Shown in pieces: positions 40,126 to 52,800 of a stretch of DNA of 64,000 nucleotides. Position numbers and translations under genes: made by a program. The notes below the pieces were generated by a model that did not search any database, had not been told where the DNA came from, and worked only from the letters and a program-made list of their open reading frames with translations. Where the stretch lies: contig NMRA01000264.1 of NCBI GenBank assembly GCA_002633005.1, positions 135,615 to 199,614 on the forward strand, read 5' to 3'. Numbering within the stretch: the first letter of the stretch is position 1; every line of letters starts with the position of its first letter. The stretch comes from Phoronis australis (taxonomy: Eukaryota; Phoronida; Phoronidae).

Positions 40126-40944
40126 ATTGCCCAACAACCTGTACCAGCGTTCTTGCCAGTGCAAACTTGTTCTGTTTGTACGTTATATGTTAGATTACAT
40201 GTGTTAAGATGTTAAATCATCACATTGCGGATATCTGTTTATGTCTGCGTTGAAGCAAATTCAAGTGCTTAGTGTGGAAAAAGTGTAAAAACGCTTCCAA
40301 CCAGCAGAAACTTACATCATAAAAAGTAACAGTAAAGTGTAAGAAGAAGAATGTTTGCTGCGGTTGTATTTTATCTGATTAACCTTGGCTACCTTTCTGT
40401 CACTTCAACTGGCTCCGAGGACGAATTTGTTTAATATGCAATTTGATCCAGTTAAAGTAAACTGAAGTTTTTTGTTAAGTTTGGCCAAGGTGGACAATGA
40501 TTGATTCACTGCAATGAAAATATGTATTGTAACAAATGATGCCCACAACATATACTTGCACAGGGCCAAAATGCTGTGGCATTGCTCCATACAGAGAATG
40601 TAAACATTGCATTTGTCTTATAGCAACACCCAACACATGTCACTACTGTTACATTGACAGTCAAGAAGATAAAATACTTGAAACACACTCTTGGTAGCTG
40701 CAAGACTGCGTTTACTCCAGCCTGGTCTCCATGTTTATATTCCAGATAATCCGTCTCAGATGTACTTAATAATAATAATTATTGTGTCTTCATGTGTATA
40801 TTACTAGTCTCATTGTTTCTTATTTATTAAGTGTTTACAAACACCAGTGTTTAACCAATTTTGGTATTTTATTTTCATAAGTGCAATCATTTATGTTCGT
40901 GTGGGCCTTTGCAATATTGTTGTATACCCACTGTATTGCATAAA

Positions 40945-41139
40945 ATGGTAAAGTCTCACCAATTTAGGACACAGTATGGCAAACAAATGAAATTTCATTT
41001 ATTTTTCTTGAGTTAATACGATAGCTACCAGCAGACAAAGTTTCAAGAAACTGTGGCAATTTCAAAAGCTTTTGAAAATGAAAGAATATATTCAATTTTG
41101 GCAAATAATTTTCATCCGAAATTGGTGAGTTTTACTGTA
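40945..41139. mobile_element. TIR element (MITE family M1), copy 3
   Basis: The left end TGGTAAAGTCTCACCAATTT and the right end (complement of AAATTGGTGAGTTTTACTG) are the family TIR. It is about 195 bp and non-coding, in the DSCAM 3' UTR. Confidence 0.72.
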
Positions 41140-41216
41140 CATGTAGTTTACTGTGAGATGTCCTTGCAGAGGATTTGTGAATTGCCATGAATTAGATGAG
41201 TTGGAGTCGTCCATAA

Positions 41217-41222
41217 AATAAA
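41217..41222 (+). terminator. Candidate polyadenylation signal AATAAA (first)
   Basis: AATAAA followed by a GT-rich stretch (GACTTGTGTTC) about 25 bases downstream. A second AATAAA is at 41401-41406. Confidence 0.4.
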
Positions 41223-41400
41223 TCTCGCTGTTACAGATGACTTGTGTTCAGTTTATCTTAAGCTCCGTCTCACTAGTTGCTCTGGCATTCAGAAAAATGT
41301 CTGTCGCATTGTTGATGTTTTTTGTAGATCCTGCTGGGTTGATCATCTGGTGTTTGTAGTGTTATTTTCAGAGAAAATGCTGATCTTTCAACTGTACTAC

Positions 41401-41406
41401 AATAAA
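41401..41406 (+). terminator. Candidate polyadenylation signal AATAAA (second)
   Basis: AATAAA followed by GGGAGTGTATTT. It is the last canonical signal before the minisatellite. Confidence 0.35.
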
Positions 41407-41455
41407 CATGTCTGAACTTATGGGAGTGTATTTATCTGGCAGCTGTTTTTGTCCA

Positions 41456-41755
41456 GCGACAATCCATCTGTTTATCATGATAACGTGCAGTGACAATCCA
41501 TCTATTTACCATGACAACGTGGAGTGACAATCCATCTATTTTCCATGACAACGTGGAGTGACAATCCATCTGTTTATCATGACAACGTGGAGTGACAATC
41601 CATCTGTTTATCATGACAACGTGGAGTGATAATCCATCTGTTTACCATGACAACATGTAGTGACAATCCATCAGCTTACCATGACAACGTGTAGTGACAA
41701 TCCATCTATTTACCATGACGTGTAGTGACAATCCATATGTTTACCATGACAACAG
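41456..41755. repeat. 34-bp minisatellite, about 9 copies
   Basis: Unit AGTGACAATCCATCTGTTTA plus CCATGACAACGTGG, with single-base variants and some shortened units near the right end. It lies between the convergent 3' ends of the two genes. Confidence 0.93.
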
Positions 41756-43701
41756 ACTGTAGTGTTTAAACTGTCTAGTACAATCACAAAATCGTTCGCA
41801 AATCTTAAGTTTAAAGATCCTTTGTTCTACTCAAGTTCGTGCAGGCACTCAGTTCTTCAGACAAGCTGGATTTCAGCTGGACTTGACTGAGCAACTTTTT
41901 TTGCATTTAATAATTTCTTTTAAGAAATAATTGATTAAGATTATTGATTTTTGAAAGTAGCATTTAGGTTCTAATTTAATTGACATCATCGTAATTTTGC
42001 ACTCCTGTTTTTTTAGCAAGCAGGAGACAGAAAGTGTTCATTTTTATTTCGGAGAACTCGTTATCAATAATGTATTAGACCCAAAAAATAGCATTGGTAC
42101 ATATGCGCTAGGCTCATTTTAAAACTGTATTAAAGCTGTTATTAGGTGGCGCTGGTAGTAAAAAAGAAAGATTGATTCCTACCTACTTCTGTTGACAGTG
42201 ATTCTTGGAAAAAAGATCATCATACATTTCGGCTGACTTTCAGGTGACTTTGATCAATTTTCAACAAACAATCAATAGTTCAGGCCTTACATGAATAATA
42301 TCACGTTTTCCTGCAAATGTATTCAAGTTTAGTAAAAAAAACACCATATGCTTCAAAAAATATGTATTTCTTAAATCTTAACTTTATCATATACACAGTA
42401 GCCTACCACCAAATCAGGCAGACATCATTTCCAAACACTAATAAACTTTGGTATTCATTTTGTTTCCAATCACAAACGGAAGGGCTTAACATTCACCATA
42501 ACAAAAACATGATTTACACGAGATAAATGCTACACAAAAATAATGATAGTCACACACTTAATATACTTTCATCAACTTGAATGTCTCTTTAAGTTCATAA
42601 CAATAAACAGCATCATTCTAAGCAAGACTTTCAAGTCAATTGATATTCATAAGTAAAATTAGCTGGCTACATCTCACTAAACCTGTAAATTATTATGTAG
42701 ATTTCCTATTACTACCCAACAATAGGAAACTCAACAGTAGAGAGGTCAATAAAAGCAGCTACATAAATTATGTAAATGAGCATGAGGCATCTTAAGAAGT
42801 CGGTCAATTTTGAAAGTTGTTCCAGACTATATTTGCTGTTTTGCGTACAACTGCATCTCTACCTAATATATGCAAGGTATTCGTGTTGCATTAAATTTCT
42901 TTGCCATAGCATTTCAACGTTTAACTTCCCAGGTAGACACAAATTAGTGAAAATTACACAGAACTCATTTAGGAATATCGAAGAGTGTATTTAAAAATCA
43001 GCACGTTTCATGTAAATTTAGAATTCCAAACAACAACGTTTAAGGCACAAACAAAGTGACCCAATTTACAATAAAGGTTTTGATCAACAGATGAGATGCA
43101 TTAGACTATTTCACCATTAACACTATTAATCTTCCACAAAGGACGATCTTTATCAGATTAAAACAATAGACATATGCAATAAGCACAACAACCAATTGTA
43201 GATGTTTAGAAGATACAAACCCCACTCTTTGTCCAGCCAAGATTTGTCCTCTTACAAATCACCAGACACATCACCAGCTAACTGCACTGATAAGCTGAGC
43301 TGCTATGCCAGCAAAGAGACAAGCTATGGAGCTAGTCTTGTTCTCATTCAATGGGCAACTTCATCAGACAAGAGTATCAGTTGTCAAGGTACCGCCCTTG
43401 TTTTGGAACGAAGTAGATGTTCACTCAGATTAAATTATCAAGTGTGGACCCAGACAGGATCTTGCGTAACCTATTACTGACAAATATCTCTTGAATTATG
43501 AAGATGGTCATCCACGACAGACTGAAAGTCTCAAGGTCAGAAAATTTATACTTCCTTCATCAGATTAACCTATTACAGCAGTTCAACCAGGCGGATGAGT
43601 GACAATTGGTTATTGTTAGTTTAGAGAAATGAATTAGACGATTGCCTTAAGCAAGTGAAACATTTATGACCACAATGTATAATGTGTTCTAATGCAACAA
43701 T
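41756..43701. other. Intergenic / 3' flank between convergent genes
   Basis: AT-rich sequence between the DSCAM 3' end and the stop of the minus-strand gene. It holds short spurious ORFs only. Part of it is probably the 3' UTR of the lamin-like gene, but I could not place a convincing minus-strand poly-A signal. Confidence 0.5.
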
Positions 43702-43857
43702 TCACCATTGAGAAACAAGAGGTGGTCTGGGCATTGGAGGATTAAAGTCTTCGTGGTGTTGAGACTTTAACTGGTCTAGACCTGCCGCAAACTTGGTACT
43801 TGGCTTCATAAACGAGCTCGGTGCAGGCGAGGTAACTCCAGGCTCACCGCACATGTT
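43702..43857 (-). CDS. Lamin-like gene, last coding exon
   Basis: Phase 0 in: NMCGEPGVTSPAPSSFMKPS, ending NPPMPRPPLVSQW then TGA (43702-43704). The acceptor on the minus strand is TTTTTTGCAG. The C-terminus has no CaaX, so no farnesylation is expected from this isoform. Confidence 0.85.
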   Translation of the reverse strand, partial: NMCGEPGVTSPAPSSFMKPSTKFAAGLDQLKSQHHEDFNPPMPRPPLVSQW

Positions 43858-46800
43858 CTGCAAAAAATAAGAAGAAATTGATGTTGCACTTTCTATGGAA
43901 CACAAAACAGTGAACAAGTCTGTACATCACGGCAAAGCTGCAAAAAAGTAACACGGCTGATATACATAAATAAGAGAACCACACACTCGAAGCCTTTAAG
44001 GCCGACACCATATACGCAAAACATATTTACTAATACCCAGTTTCAAATTATCAGTACATTAATGTCAAAAGCAAGGGTTTCCCAGTCTTTGTTCATATTG
44101 TTTCATACTTTCTTAATTACACAAATCAATATAAACATGAATACATGAACCAGCAAGTGCCTTGGTGTTGTGTAGCATGTATATACTAAGTCTGTAACAG
44201 AAACCAAAATTTTGAAATCATGTCTATCATTTAATGTTGACCGTAGACAGAAGAAACCCAACATCCATCAGGGGAAGCTGACCACCCTCTATTCATAATG
44301 TGAATAGATGGAGAAAACTAGTGCCACCTGGTGAATTTCGAGCTTCTTACAACCAGAAGTTTTAAGAAACTACATCCAAGTGCAAAAGACAATACTGCAG
44401 CAAACTTTGTCCTGACAAAAATGTATGACATTAGATGAAAAATACATTAGTGCACAATCATGTAAGAGTTGTGAGGCTCTATGAGGGTCCTCCCACAATA
44501 GTAGGACAACTTGAGTAACTATGGTAATTCTTCACCTATTTAGCACACAATATGGCCGACAAGTGAAATTCTATTTTGTTGTCAAACTTCCTCACAAAAA
44601 TAAAGATAAAGAAAATTTTAGTTGCAGTTTGTCCATGTCGTGAAACAACTTTTGGTATTTTTTCATAATCAGCAGTAAAGTAATTGGCCTTTGAAAAATG
44701 AAAATTTTGGCAACTATTTTTTACAAGCAGAGAATAACTGAACCCTTTAATCATGCTAAAATCACCAAATGCAAGATAAAATAAGACAGTCATCCACATG
44801 AACAATAATACACTTGTGCAAAGAATTATAGACACATATGAATAAGCTGCAGAAAATGTCAAAAATAATTTCAAGTTTGCTTTCTAGTACAAAGATTAGA
44901 CAAAGATTATGACCACACTTAATCACATAAAAAGGCATGACTCTATTCTCCCAACACCCATAGAACCTCATGAAACATAAATTAGCAGGCAAATAACATA
45001 AGTCCCCCTTCCTATGAGTGACAATAACGGTGACTCAACGGGTCAGTAACAGGTATAAAAGGATCTAACAACAAAGCCCTAAAAAACAAAGTGGAATTTA
45101 CTTTGCCCATAGAGAGATTAGTTCACTGAAGCAAGTCAGCCTACCTAACACGCAACAAGCCGATTCAAATGAGTGGACTTAGTTTCTACGGCTTGATTGT
45201 ACTCTTGTTGTAACGGTGATAGGAAGGGGGACGGTAGTCCGTATCTAATAGTGCCCATCTGTAAAGAAGGTGAAAATTCTTGTTGGTTACATTCTGTTGT
45301 TACCTCGTCGTATGCTTCAGTTCTTATAAAGTTGGACGATTGGTTCAAGACACTGGATTTTAGTAAAGAAAATTTGTTTCACTGATTGAAAGATATCACT
45401 TGTTATGCAGGAATGTTTCCTGAATCACTGCTAAATAAATTATATATTTGCATTTCTTATTTACCCAGGTTTTCCAAAATGAATACAAACTTGTTTTCTG
45501 ATAAAATAAAATGGCAAAGATAATTTAGGGAACATACAAGTTGGAAAAATAACCATCAGGTATTTAAATTAAGAAAAAATCACTTGTTGATAATATAAAA
45601 TAAAATTACAAACAAAACAAGGTAAACCAAAGTGAAAATAATGAAGAAAAAAATAACTAACCAGCAGAAATGTTAAAAGGAGCATTTGGTCTCTTATTGA
45701 CAGCAAAAAAGACTTAAAAAGCAGTTTTAAGTTAATCAGCCAATTTCGCAATTTTCATGTTTAGACCATTAGTAGACAGGAAAGAGCCCTTTACAGTTCC
45801 GTCAATGCTAATGGAACAAAGTTAAACGCAACAGCAATGAGCACCTTCCACAGGTAGCATTAAAAGTATTTTGCATTAATTTTGTACCTACAGAGAATTA
45901 TCCAACAACTACCGAACTGTGACTTACAGATTTATTGGCTACTGCACCACTTCCACGCACATTCACAGTAGATGTGGTGTACTTCCTCAAGGGGGCACTA
46001 CCCATTCTCTGTGCGGATGCACCACAATATGGCTGACCTAGAATAAGACAACAAAATGTTAGAAAGTGATATTCCACTCCTGAAGACAATGCAGAACAGG
46101 TTTTCACAGAGACTGAGAAAAGAAGAAAGTTTCAACACTAAAAAACCTTTATGTACCCAACTTCTGTGCCAAAAAAATAAATTTCAACTAAGGAGGGGGG
46201 CACTTACCATTACAAATCAGTCTCCGTTTACAAAGGCTAGAAGTAATTTCAGTGCGCATAATATGACCAGCTTGGTCAAGCCAAATGACTAAGTCTAGTC
46301 TGAAGCTGTGTCTAGTCAAAATAAGAAAGTGCCATTTTTTCAAAAATTACTAGTAATCTTATTACAAAAAATTGTGATGTCAGTTTTATAACAACTGGTA
46401 GTAAGAAATTTGAAAATTAAAATGTTAAATGTACAATAATTTTGCTTAAAATATCCCATATCATGCACACACCTTTGACAGGGTCAGGTCTGGCAGTCTG
46501 CGACCGTGACTGTCTAACATGGCTACTGTTGTCATTGCCCATAAACTTAGCACGAGACTGAAACGTGTCCGGGTGGGTTGAAACACCGGTATACTGCCCA
46601 TGGGGGTGTTTCTGAGCAGTCAAGCCAGGCGGGGTCGCTTTTTCTCTCTTCAGCAGCACTGGTTTGCACTTAGCGGCATTTACATCCACCGTAGTCTGAG
46701 TGAGCTGGAGCTCACCACTAGCAGTCTGTTCCCACTTGGAGCTCTCAAAGTTCTCCAACAGATCAGGACTGTCTGCAGAAGCTGGGGCCTCTTCAAAAGC

Positions 46801-49800
46801 ATTGGGTGTGAATCGATGAGCAGCAGTCGTCCATGCAATAGCCTGCAGAAAACATACGGAAATTTATTTCGTTGTGTTTGAATACACCAAGCACACAAAT
46901 GAGTGGCCTGCTTTAAGAATGATACTATTAGGGAGTCTTGTTGGCAATTATGCTTTCAAAAATATAACTATTAATTTTGGAAATGTAATTGAACACTGCT
47001 TCAAAAGCTTTACTTACTAAATAAAAAAACAACACAAATTTGTAATTCTACTATGCAAAAAAGTTCTTGTTATTAAGTAGATTTGTTGGTGAAAATAAAA
47101 AATTACCATTTTTGTTGACTAAACAGTATAATTATCGCGACATAACTATTGCAGTTATCTCCCTATCATGATACAAGTATTGTAATTATCTCCCTACCAT
47201 GATATTACCATTGTAGTTATTTCCCTACCTGCCCATTGGGTTTACAAAGTATTGTGGTGCACTCAGGTCCCGTGCCCCATTTCTCCTGTTCCTTCCACAC
47301 AAAGTCGGTGGGTGGCTGATGCATGATGGGATCATTGGCTCCAGACCAAACAGTGATCGTGGAATTAGCCTTGAACTGGGTACGTGGCGGGAATCGGTAG
47401 ACAGCCACAGGATGGCCGCCAACGTTTTGCTGGACTAGGAATCCACCGAAGTCAGCATCCTAGAGCAGACAATCAAAAGCTTGGAAATCATCATGGCAAT
47501 TGCTTTTGCTACTAGTATACAAGATAATGTCTATTACCAAAAAATAAAAGGCACGCAAATATTTTATGTTTTTTTTCAAATGCTTACTTCATTTCGAGGA
47601 ACAGGTTAATTTGTATGTAGACTGGCGTAACTATGTGTAATGATGACCATGGACTACAGCTAACATACAATGAATGAAAGGAATCAATTTACAATAATAC
47701 TGTATAACTGTAATAGAAAGAAATAAAACTAAAATATTCGCTACAAAAGCAATAAAATAATTTTTTAAGAAATTCTGTTTGAAGAACACAAATTTCAGAC
47801 AAGTAGCATACCTTGGAAGTCGAGTTGTTGACAAGTCGGACATAGCGGCCATCTTTGTTGACCTCAAGAATACGAATGTCGCCAGTAGCACTAGAGGTGG
47901 AGTTCTCGTAGTCATGTGACACTGAACTTGACGGGCGTTCACCTTTGTCTGCTGAGTGAGGTCGCTGATATGTTGTTCTTTCAAGATCTTTGAACATCTG
48001 ATCAAAATAGTCCTTACCCTGTCCTAAAGAGGCTGACACAAAATTTGCATCCCTCTGTGAGTTTGCTGAAAAATAAGGAAATAAACCGTCAGGTACATTG
48101 GAATCATACTTCTACATCCAATATCAAATATCAAAATATTCTCATTTTACTCTTTATGATTCATTAATTTACCATTCTGTGGTATTACAAAACAGCTAAT
48201 AATTAAAGACAAATTATCTCATCAAAGAAAAACAGATTGATTGGCTAAATTTTCACTAAAATCTGTGGCTTCCATATAAATAACAGCTTGAAATCCTTCT
48301 TTTCATCTAACTGATGACAAGATTCTTCAATTAAGGCAAGAAAATACAATACAAAAACGTTAAAATAATACAAAAAACAGATAAACAACAAAAACACAAT
48401 TTAAAAAATACTTACTTAAAACAATTATTTTGCCTGAGAAAATCTACAATAGTTGTAACAAGTGGAATACTATGTAAACACCATACCTGGGGCAGACTTG
48501 GCTCTCACTGGACCCAGAGGTGCAGAATGAGGAACTGGAGCTCCAGTAGGGGGTAGTAACTCATACTGCGATGCTCCGGGGGGTGGCGTCGACGGCAGAG
48601 GGGAGCAGGTGGGGCGAGACAGCACAGGGGCGTCAAGCACTGGTGGGGGTACCTCAGTCAGTATCTTCTCAGGAGCTCGGGTGACTGACTTCAATATCGG
48701 AGACACCTCTGGTATAGGTGGCCTTAGTGGAGGAGTTGTGGATGGCACACTGACTACCTTGGTGGGAACGTTGCCATGTACTGCAGGGCTGAAGTGAATA
48801 GTGGGCGTCGACACAGCCGGGAAACGTAACCTGGAACAAATGGACATATATTCAGCATACTGCAAGAAATGATGGGTTTCAGCTCAGTGGTGGCGCTAGT
48901 CTATCTGATATCAGGAGGGGTTAAGTTCGAGCGTGTTGTCCTAAAGATAGACTTTTGTGATAGCCCCATAAAATGTTAAGCCACGGTATTTTGGTCAGAG
49001 GTGGAGGGGGTATCCTGGGATCCCTTCAATCTTCCTATGCAGACTCCTTAAGTCTGTAGGAATGTAAAATCTTGCTGCTTAGCTTGCGAGAAACTAATGC
49101 TCACTGACATATTACCTTAACCAGTCCTCAAAATGTGTGAATATACACAATATATCCTCAAACCATGCAGTTACGTTTTCATTGAGTTCAAAGTTCAGTA
49201 GCAAGTTCACCAGTTTAGCTTGAATGAATCTGCATTTCATGAAGCTGCTATAGCTCTAAATTTTTTAAAACAGTTAAAATTAATTCTTGTAAACAATAGG
49301 AAAATTAAAAGAAAACTAAGATATAACATGATTGTGCTTTTCAAATACTGATTATAATTTTTGCTAAGATATTCGGGTACATACTTTCTCTCTTCCTCTT
49401 CCAACATTGTACGCAAAGACTCAATCTCAGCCTTCAGTGGTATATGAGCGTCGCGGGCAATGTTCAAGTCACGCATCTTCACGAACAGAACATCTTGCAA
49501 ATCATGCAGCTTACGCTCTAAGTTGCGCGAATGTTCGATGTGACGCGCACGTTCCAACTCTGAGTTTTCCTGAACAGATTTCTTTTGATGTTCCATGTGA
49601 ATTAACTAAAACAAAATTTAAAAGAAAATGAACATTCCTTATACAGACATCATCACGATAAGCATTAAAAATATCGTGCCTAAAATATAGTAATTAGTCT
49701 TGATAAAACAATCATTTATGACTAAAATGGCAAACATAATGTTTTACAATCAAAGTCACAAAAATGTTAGATTATTAAAATATCCAGTAACACTGACATT

Positions 49801-52800
49801 GTTCATAACTTACATCAGAGCTAATCGTCTGCTGTATTACTTGAATACATGCAGAACACTAGTGACACCTGGTGACTTACCTGGCCTTGCAGGTTGCGAA
49901 TCTTAGCGTTAGCCTCCTCTAGTAGCCCAGACAACCGTGTGTTCTCTGCTGACAAGTTCTCCAGGCTGACTGAGTCTTCTCTCATCTGAGCCGTGAGGCT
50001 GGTCATCTGCACAACATACAACACACGCAATGGGTAAAAACGCAGGCAATGGATAAAAACACAGACAACAGGGAAAAACATCCAACACCACACTGTTAAT
50101 GCACAGAAGAAGAAACATTAAAATAAGGGAATACGAAATCAGATATGGTGACTCCCCATCTCCAATAGGTTCAAGGCCAATGAGATTGCCTTCATGGAGC
50201 ACATGGAGTCATTATATCAGATTTCCATTTCCTTGCCCTTTATTTTTCAATTTCGTCTCTTTTTCATTCCATTCGCGCTGTCTATAGTCACCACAGTATC
50301 ACCTGACAATTAAAAAAGCTGAATACTGGCTCAAAACCTAGTGATTTTATGTGGTTCGTAATGCTGGAGACTAAAGGTGTATTTTACACAATATTTTAGT
50401 ATATTTACCTCACCAGAACCTATTAGTCGCATTATATGATAGTTTAAACCTACAATACTGACATCTTTTTTGTGAAAAAATACTATTTTATACTTGAATA
50501 AAACAAGAACATAGTATTACATAATAATTACACTCCCACAGCATACTTAGGATTAGTGAACAGTCTTTATTCGCCTTTCAATAAAACTAAGGGATTTCAT
50601 AGACAAGATTAGTTGATAATGGCTCTACACAAGGGCAGATCAATACAGAATAAAAGAGCTTTAAGAACGTAATGGAATATTCATGGAAAATGGCACTAAC
50701 CAATCAATAAAGGAGAAGGGTTCACATAATCAATTTAGCACTCATTTTCACAACTTACAGCAGTTCTCAAAATGCACACAGAGCACCAACTTGTTAAATG
50801 ACTATTATGTGAAAGTGTTATTCAATATTACAGTTAATAAATATTCACAACTATTCACTCTCAGTTGGTTGGTGTAACTCAGCATGGTAAATGAATTCAC
50901 AAACATTTACAGGTTAGAACTGGAAACCAAATACAATCTTCACATTCACTTACTTGCAATACTTTCAATTAATCTTAGAAATCGATAACTCTATGTCTTT
51001 ACTGGTAACAATTTGTCTTAACTCACTTAAACACAAATAGGCCTTCATTTGTGGCGCGTACATACATTTTGTTTGTAGTTGTGCTCCGCCTCCTGCTGGT
51101 ACCGTCGCAACTCCAACTCGGCTGATTCTCGTACGTGCGTCAGCATGTCTTGAAGCGATGTGTCTGGTCGGCTCAGCTCGCGTACTTTGGCCTCCAGTTG
51201 AAGTATAGTACTGGCGGAAGCCTCGAGTCGCTGCTGTAAGTCATATGACTGTTTGTTGTATACCTCACAGTCAAACTCTATCTTCTTGGAAAGACTATGC
51301 GCCTTGTCTTCAGCCTCTTGTCGCATGACCAGCTCCTTTTCATATCTAGGTTACGTAAAACAATGCATCAGTTTGAATGTAGATATTACACTTGATTTTC
51401 AGGTAAAAATGGCCTAAGTGAATGAACTTAACTGGACAATATAGTGCAATGAATCATACAAAAATGGCTCATGACTTCACATGGTGAGTGCTAATTCAAG
51501 GAATCCATGAAAGCATCACCTTTAATTCAACAACATTGAACGTGTTGATTTAAGGGAAACACATAAATCAAAACAATGCTCATCAAATCCACCATATTTA
51601 GCACTTTCTAACCAAAAAGTAACTTATCTGTAGCTCTGAAATCTGCTCTAGTTTGAAACACCCAGATGGATATCATATATAGGCGGCGCAACACTAAAAT
51701 AAGCGGGGGCTATAGCCACATGTTTTAAAATGCAGAAACAATTTCTTTAACATTGAATTAAAAAGACGATTCTGTGAGATAGATGTGAAACAACCTATTC
51801 ACTCAGTTGAGCCCCACACAACCGTGATAGCAAACATTCCACATACAACTCTTAAGCATTGTGAAGGAACAAAAAGCATCTCTCTCTCTCATGACCCAGA
51901 TTTGAATTGTGTTGTGTAAGATGGTACAACTTGACAGAGACAAAATGCAAATTTTTTCAATAATGGCAATTGAAGGTGACATACATATTTGCATGACTAT
52001 CCCACTGCACTGTCAGTTATGATGCTGTGATGTCAAACAACATTTAATCCACACAAGAATTGAAAAATCGGTCTACCATCTGCCATACACACATTTCATT
52101 GCGTTGTTGCCATTCCGTAAAACAGCCACTGAATAGCAGAATGAGGCTTGCCCGTTATGTCTACCAAAATAATCACCTGCGTGATTACATATCAAGACCA
52201 CACCCACCTGCGTTTGAGATCAGCATTTTCCCTGACAAGATGGTCGTTATCCCTGGTTATTTGATTCAGGTCATCATACGGCCGGTGGGACAGGATACGT
52301 AAATCCGCTAACTCTTGTTCTTTCTCTTTTATGGTCCGTTGGAGTCGATTGATTTCGTCCATCAATTTTGTATTTTTGTTCCCCTCTATGGCAAGTCTGA
52401 AAGTAAAAATGCATTTGCTTTGCAAATAAGCTCGATAAAAAAAAAGCAAAATCATAATTATCAAGAACTTTTTTGCCGTGCTGATCAATATATTCAGATT
52501 CCAGCCACTTTTGAGTAGAAATGACAGCACAAGTTTTTAGACTCTACAAAATTATTCCAAAAATTGTCTCAGTCACAACATTATTAATAAGTCTATTGGT
52601 CCATTTACACGTCCAACCTCTTGACTATTTACATGACATTTTGGTCCATCATTTCTCCAGTCACCTTCACGTGTTACAGCATTCTTAAAAGAACTAACAT
52701 GGGTATGCTGTATACACTTACTCAATGACACGTTTTTTCCGATTTCGTAATTTTCATTTTTTTCCTTCGGCATCATGGGATCTTGAACCACGCACCTATC

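Larger units (their letters stand above)
38775..41425 (+). other. DSCAM: DSCAM 3' UTR (probable extent)
   Basis: AT-rich sequence without exons following the stop. It contains a hairpin/MITE-like palindrome (40040-40125) and a TIR element (40945-41139). AATAAA hexamers at 41217 and 41401 are the likeliest poly-A signals before the 34-bp minisatellite. The actual cleavage site is not determinable here. Confidence 0.5.
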
